Source: Vanilla planifolia | Lineage: Eukaryota; Streptophyta; Magnoliopsida; Asparagales; Orchidaceae | Assembly: GCA_023846275.1 (NCBI GenBank) | Contig: CM043868.1 | Location: 6,839,653-6,903,652, forward strand | Reading direction: 5' to 3' | DNA length: 64,000 nucleotides | In this document: positions 60,577-64,000 of the stretch, piece after piece | Position numbering within the stretch: position 1 is the stretch's first letter | Layout: every line of letters begins with the position of its first letter | Notes under the pieces: model-generated | What the model saw: only the letters and a program-made list of their open reading frames with translations | What the model was told of the DNA's origin: nothing | Database searches by the model: none | Made by a program: the position numbers and the translations under genes

Positions 60577-62800
60577 ATTAGGATTAGTTATAGCAACATT
60601 TAAGAAATTGTTTAAAAATTATTTTTGATATATTTTATTCTTTCATTCTTGAATCATTTTTATGAATATTTTGCAAACTCAAGGGAATTTAAATGCATTA
60701 AAGAAGATAAGAATATGTCAATATCTTAATTGTGATAATTATTTGTTATAATTTTATAAAATACAAAGTATAAAAGAGTGCTTCTACAAAACATGATTGG
60801 TATGATATTTATGTTTAGCTTGACATTATTCTACATCAAATAGCTTGATCAACATGACATAATGATTTTTAAAAATAATGTAAAAATTACTATGCAAAAA
60901 AAAGACTAGTGAAAAAACATGGGGTGATGCAAATGATAAATATATGACCAAATAAAAATGGAAAGAAAATCATACAATAACATTACATATGTTTTATGTT
61001 TTGTTATAGCACTACATTGAATGAATCTTAGTTTAGAAATGATAATATACTTGGGTTTCTTCCATAAACAAAAACATGTTTAGCTCATTTCTATATATGT
61101 ATTGACTAATATATAAAAGGATGTGATTAAGCAAAGTAAGGTCACTAGTCTCAATGAGGAAAAATGAGGTTATTAGCATTGATGATTATGGTGACTTTTG
61201 GGCAAAGTGATTGACCACAAATTTGGTGTTAACTTGCTTAAGGAGAAATTGGCTTGTAAAGCAAAGATACATAATAAATTATAAAAAAAAGGCTTGAAAA
61301 CATAAGAAATGCATATAGGTATGAAGGCATGGAAGGCTTTAACTAGATTATTTGTTCACCAAATATGTTTCAAATTTGTGTATTCTATATCAATATGCTT
61401 ATGGTATTGAGGCAAAAAGGAATATATATGTTTTTATCATTGGTAGATTTAGTATTGTTTATTATGTTTGTGGTACGCTTTCCCTCAATTTATATTTATA
61501 GGTGCATAATGTGACTATTAAGAAAATTGCACAATAGCTTATTCAACAATTGTTTATAATTCTTTTATTATGCATATTATGATGCACCTTTTGACCAATT
61601 AGGCATGAGTTGACGATTATTTATTATTTATAGGCCTATTCTTTTTTCTAAAAACATTATTTTAGAGTTAAATTTTGGTTATTATTTTGGAATATAAATA
61701 ATTTATTAAATTGATATAGCTTTTATTTTAATAAACTTTTTATTATTAAATATTTAAAATGAGATATAAATCAAAAGCAAATTTTATGTTTTTGAATTTA
61801 AATAAATAATAATTGAAAAAAATTTATGAATTTATTTTGAACTTTATAATGAATTTTCAAATTATCAATGAAAATCTCAATTGATAGAATAAACATATAA
61901 ATATATATGGTTTGATTCAATTAAAGAATCATTGGAGGACACTTGGAAGCTACCTAATCAATAGTTAGCCAATACAACAAAAATCTTGTTATAAGATCTT
62001 GAGTAATCGTTTAACTATGACATGATAGTTCCATGTTTTATGAAATTGGCAAAAAGCCTATTGTTGCTTAGAAGAACATTTAATTCTCTTTTAACATGTT
62101 ATGCATGAGAATCTATATTGGAGCATTTGGCATGATGGAAGATTTAATCCATTACATGAGGCTCATATGTAGTCAAATAGCTTATGACAAATTAAACAAG
62201 TATTGAGAGCACATTTGAGTTATAAAGCTCTACTCAAATGTCACATGGTGCTCAAGGAAGCCCCTCAAATTGAAAGAAAAAATGTGCTAAGGGAGGTGTC
62301 CAAGTATTGAATGCTTTGGGCCATTAAATTTGGACATTTTTACAACTTCAATCATAACATCATCGCAAATGTACTTGATAATGTTCGATCAAAATTATTT
62401 GAGATATAAGCTAAAATAATACTTTAATATCATAACAAAGATTTATGATAAAAAATATTCGATCATGATTTGACATTTATTTGTTTTTGTTTTTTACAAT
62501 ATTTCGAAATAACTACATATTATCATTAAAAAAAGTTTGAAAAAATGTCACGGTATTTGAATGCTATGAAAGTATTTTAGATAAGGTTCATGTGTAAATA
62601 TTAAATGCATAAATATAACAAATTACTTATCATTACTTAAGTTTTTATTTTAAAAATATCTTTGTCAACTTTATTAATTACAACAAAAACAAACTCTTTA
62701 CAATGAATGCTCTGCTCAGCAGCTGGAGATGGGGTCTTTGAGTTTGATGGAAGTGCAACCGCCACCTCACATGGTCCATCACTCAAAACTACTCTCTCTC
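60575..62800. other. Intergenic stretch left of the bZIP gene
   Basis: AT-rich, with no coding frame resembling a known protein. It must contain the distal promoter of the bZIP gene; I cannot point to a specific regulatory box with confidence. Confidence 0.45.
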
Positions 62801-62844
62801 TCTCCCTCAAAATCTCTCTCTTCCCTCATCACCGCTCATTCTCC

Positions 62845-62850
62845 TATAAA
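62845..62850 (+). promoter_or_regulatory. TATA box of the bZIP gene
   Basis: 'ctcctataaattt' stands in a CT-rich stretch about 740 bp before the bZIP start codon. Transcription would then begin near 62875-62885, in or just before the repeated 'cccttct' tract (about 62886-62912). CT-rich tracts near the start are common in plant promoters. Confidence 0.65.
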
Positions 62851-63259
62851 TTTTCAACCCTTAGAAACCCAAATCCTCTTTACTTCCCTTCTCCCTTCTC
62901 CCTTCTCCCTTCTCGGGCCTTTTGGATCTCGCTTTCCTACCTCCGTTCTTTCTCTTCCATTTAATCCCAACCCTCTGCTTCTCTCTGTTGCTCTCTTCGA
63001 CCTCCTCTCCTCGCACTAGCTTTCTGCCTTCGCCAAACCCACCGATCCATCCCCTGGTCCCTTGGTTCGCTACTTTCTTCGCCGGCGTTTCTCATCTTCG
63101 TCTTCCATCTTGGAGGTTTCAAGTTCTTTCTCCTTTTCCTACAAAAATACCCATCACAGAAACCCGGCGAATTCCTGACGCCTGGCTCAAAAACCCCAAC
63201 TTTCTTCCACGATTCAAGGGAGCCGAGCTTCGTCCTCCGTATTCCTTGTTATCTTTCAC

Positions 63260-63313
63260 ATGCATCATCCTTACCTTCTCTTATTCTTGATTGATGTCGC
63301 CTATCCCAAGTAA
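63260..63313 (+). promoter_or_regulatory. uORF1, 17 codons, overlaps the conserved uORF
   Basis: ATG at 63260, TAA at 63311-63313, encoding MHHPYLLLFLIDVAYPK. It overlaps the first 20 bases of the next uORF in another frame. Ribosomes that translate it would pass the start of the conserved uORF, so it could reduce that uORF's use. The start context is weak (c at -3, c at +4), so many ribosomes would scan past it. Confidence 0.7.
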
Positions 63314-63422
63314 GCTCGTTCGCTCCGGGTTTATGTTAAGTTCCTCCCTCCTCCGGCGCCGGACCCGTCTCGCTCAATCCTTCTCCGTCGTCTTTCTCTA
63401 CTGGTTCTACGTTTTCTCATGA
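63294..63422 (+). CDS. Sucrose-control uORF (SC-peptide, CPuORF1 type)
   Basis: A 42-residue peptide from ATG 63294 to TGA 63420-63422. It starts MSPIPSKLVRSGFMLSSSLL and ends RRRTRLAQSFSVVFLYWFYVFS in two overlapping parts. The end is almost identical to the conserved SC-peptide of Arabidopsis bZIP11 and the other S1 bZIP genes. In those genes the nascent peptide stalls ribosomes when sucrose is high and so lowers translation of the downstream bZIP (sucrose-induced repression of translation). The key C-terminal tract, including LYWFYV, is intact, so the control is probably working here. The length of 42 residues equals the Arabidopsis peptide as I recall it. Start context is weak (t at -3), consistent with regulated leaky scanning. 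Confidence 0.95.
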   Translation: MSPIPSKLVRSGFMLSSSLLRRRTRLAQSFSVVFLYWFYVFS

Positions 63423-63433
63423 GCTCGCAGTGA
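63419..63433 (+). promoter_or_regulatory. Four-codon uORF overlapping the stop of the SC-uORF
   Basis: The ATG at 63419-63421 overlaps the TGA of the SC-uORF (63420-63422) as ATGA, and the tiny frame (MSSQ) stops at 63431-63433. Such an overlap allows a ribosome to terminate and restart at once. From here, 155 bases remain to the main ATG for reinitiation. Confidence 0.65.
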
Positions 63434-63588
63434 TCCCCGAGCAAGCGATCGTCCCAACAGCTCCAGCCTTCAGTAATAAGCTTCTGTAAAATTATTTGGT
63501 ATTAAAGCTGCGATATTAGAACAATCTTCTACCTCTCGCTCTTCAACTCTACTTTTCTCTTCAGTGATAAATAGCTGAAAAAGCAGGC

Positions 63589-64000
63589 ATGGTGTCCTCC
63601 TCTGGGTCGACCCAACTCCAGAACTCTGGTTCCGAGGGAGATCCATTAGCCGTAATGGCGCAGAGGAAACAAAAGAGAATGCTGTCGAACCGGGAGTCTG
63701 CACGGCGCTCCCGGTTGCGGAAGCAGAAGCATCTTGATGATCTCATGGCCCAGGTGAGTCACCTTAGGAAGGAGAACGGTCAGATTCTCACCGCGCTCAA
63801 CGTCACCGCGCAGCACTGTGTCGGAATCGATACAGAGAACTCTGTTCTGAGGACCCAGATGATGGAGCTCAGAACCAGGCTGCAGTCCCTCAAGGAGATC
63901 CTTCATTACATGACCAGTGGCGGAGGCGTCAGCTTCGCTTCAGGAATTGCTTCGGTAGAGGAGGACGGCTTCCTCCGGCCTTGGAGCCCGCTGTTCATCA
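63589..64000 (+). CDS. Group S1 bZIP transcription factor (bZIP11/ATB2-like), 3' end cut
   Basis: Nuclear DNA-binding protein of the plant bZIP S1 class, which controls amino-acid and sugar metabolism and dimerises with group C bZIPs. The frame opens with MVSSSGSTQLQNSGSEGD at an ATG in strong context (g at -3, g at +4). The basic region holds NRESARRSRLRKQ with the N-x7-R signature (N34, R42). The zipper follows with heptad positions L52, L59, I66, T73, I80, L87, L94, L101 and M108, the long zipper typical of group S. The tail ends in FLRPWSPLF at the window edge; S1 proteins are usually about 150-160 residues, so the stop lies just outside. No intron is seen, as usual for S1 genes. The SC-uORF in its leader confirms the subgroup. 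Whether it is nearest to bZIP2, 11 or 44 cannot be said from this part. Confidence 0.95.
   Translation, partial: MVSSSGSTQLQNSGSEGDPLAVMAQRKQKRMLSNRESARRSRLRKQKHLDDLMAQVSHLRKENGQILTALNVTAQHCVGIDTENSVLRTQMMELRTRLQSLKEILHYMTSGGGVSFASGIASVEEDGFLRPWSPLFI

Larger units (their letters stand above)
62880..63588 (+). promoter_or_regulatory. Long 5' leader of the bZIP mRNA, with uORFs
   Basis: From the assumed start near 62880 to the main ATG there are about 710 bases. The first ATG in this stretch is at 63260; before it I find none in any frame. Three uORFs follow within 175 bases (63260, 63294, 63419), after which no ATG appears until the main start at 63589. A long leader with clustered uORFs is typical of S1-type bZIP genes. 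The start site is inferred from the TATA box. Confidence 0.7.

Noticed and set aside
62707..63019. Two overlapping + strand frames starting from ATG at 62707 and 62729
   Set aside because: They start upstream of the TATA box and are serine/leucine/proline-rich because of CT-repeat DNA; they would not be in the mRNA.
63470..63906. Several - strand open frames opposite the bZIP start
   Set aside because: They are antisense shadows of the bZIP coding region and leader; only the + strand shows the basic region and zipper.
1..64000. tRNA, rRNA, CRISPR or bacterial-type operon features
   Set aside because: I looked for them and saw none; the gene structure, splice site and transposon types are all those of a plant nuclear genome.

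Overview
This window is plant nuclear DNA. It is very AT-rich, dominated by decayed retrotransposons, and holds two recognisable host genes. One is the last coding exon of a group C MAP kinase (11723-12409). The other is an S1-type bZIP transcription factor at the right edge, whose leader carries the sucrose-control upstream ORF typical of flowering plants (62845-64000). I cannot name the species; a flowering plant with a medium to large, repeat-rich genome fits.

Layout, left to right. 1145-8070 is a heavily mutated Ty3/gypsy element on the + strand: two tandem LTR copies, then gag, protease, RT (with an internal tandem duplication), RNase H and integrase remnants, then an LTR-related copy. 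About 8786-10850 is an LTR-like unit on the - strand. The MAPK exon follows. 14780-21099 is a GC-rich, nearly full-length plant L1 LINE on the + strand, with its poly(A) tail and recent-looking nonsense mutations. It abuts another reverse LTR fragment. 22513-28536 is a Copia-type element with 2-kb LTRs, a flanking duplication and only gag inside. A second gag-only Copia remnant lies at 29571-31930. Further right are a third Copia gag/protease remnant (37565-38840), another reverse LTR-like stretch (39047-41000), a - strand L1 LINE (about 41500-46165), a remnant of a plant-transposon-protein ORF (46900-48300), a pair of direct repeats that look like LTRs (50930-53930), a third LINE fragment (- strand, 54500-56110) and a Tekay/Del-like gypsy element (56390-59900). 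About 60575-62800 shows no recognisable gene.

The functional content is thus two regulatory genes about 50 kb apart. The kinase exon has an intact reading frame, splice acceptor and TEY activation loop, but its N-terminal exon is not visible in 11.7 kb upstream; either the upstream intron is long and filled with transposons, or the gene is truncated. The bZIP gene has a TATA box, a roughly 0.7-kb leader with three short uORFs, and a main start in strong context. This is the arrangement by which sucrose represses S1 bZIP translation.

The most interesting unexplained structure is the pair of Copia elements (22513-28536 and 29571-31930). Both keep gag and the 3' untranslated region but have no pol, which suggests a non-autonomous gag-only family. 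All repeat family calls come from reading translations by eye; no database search was run.
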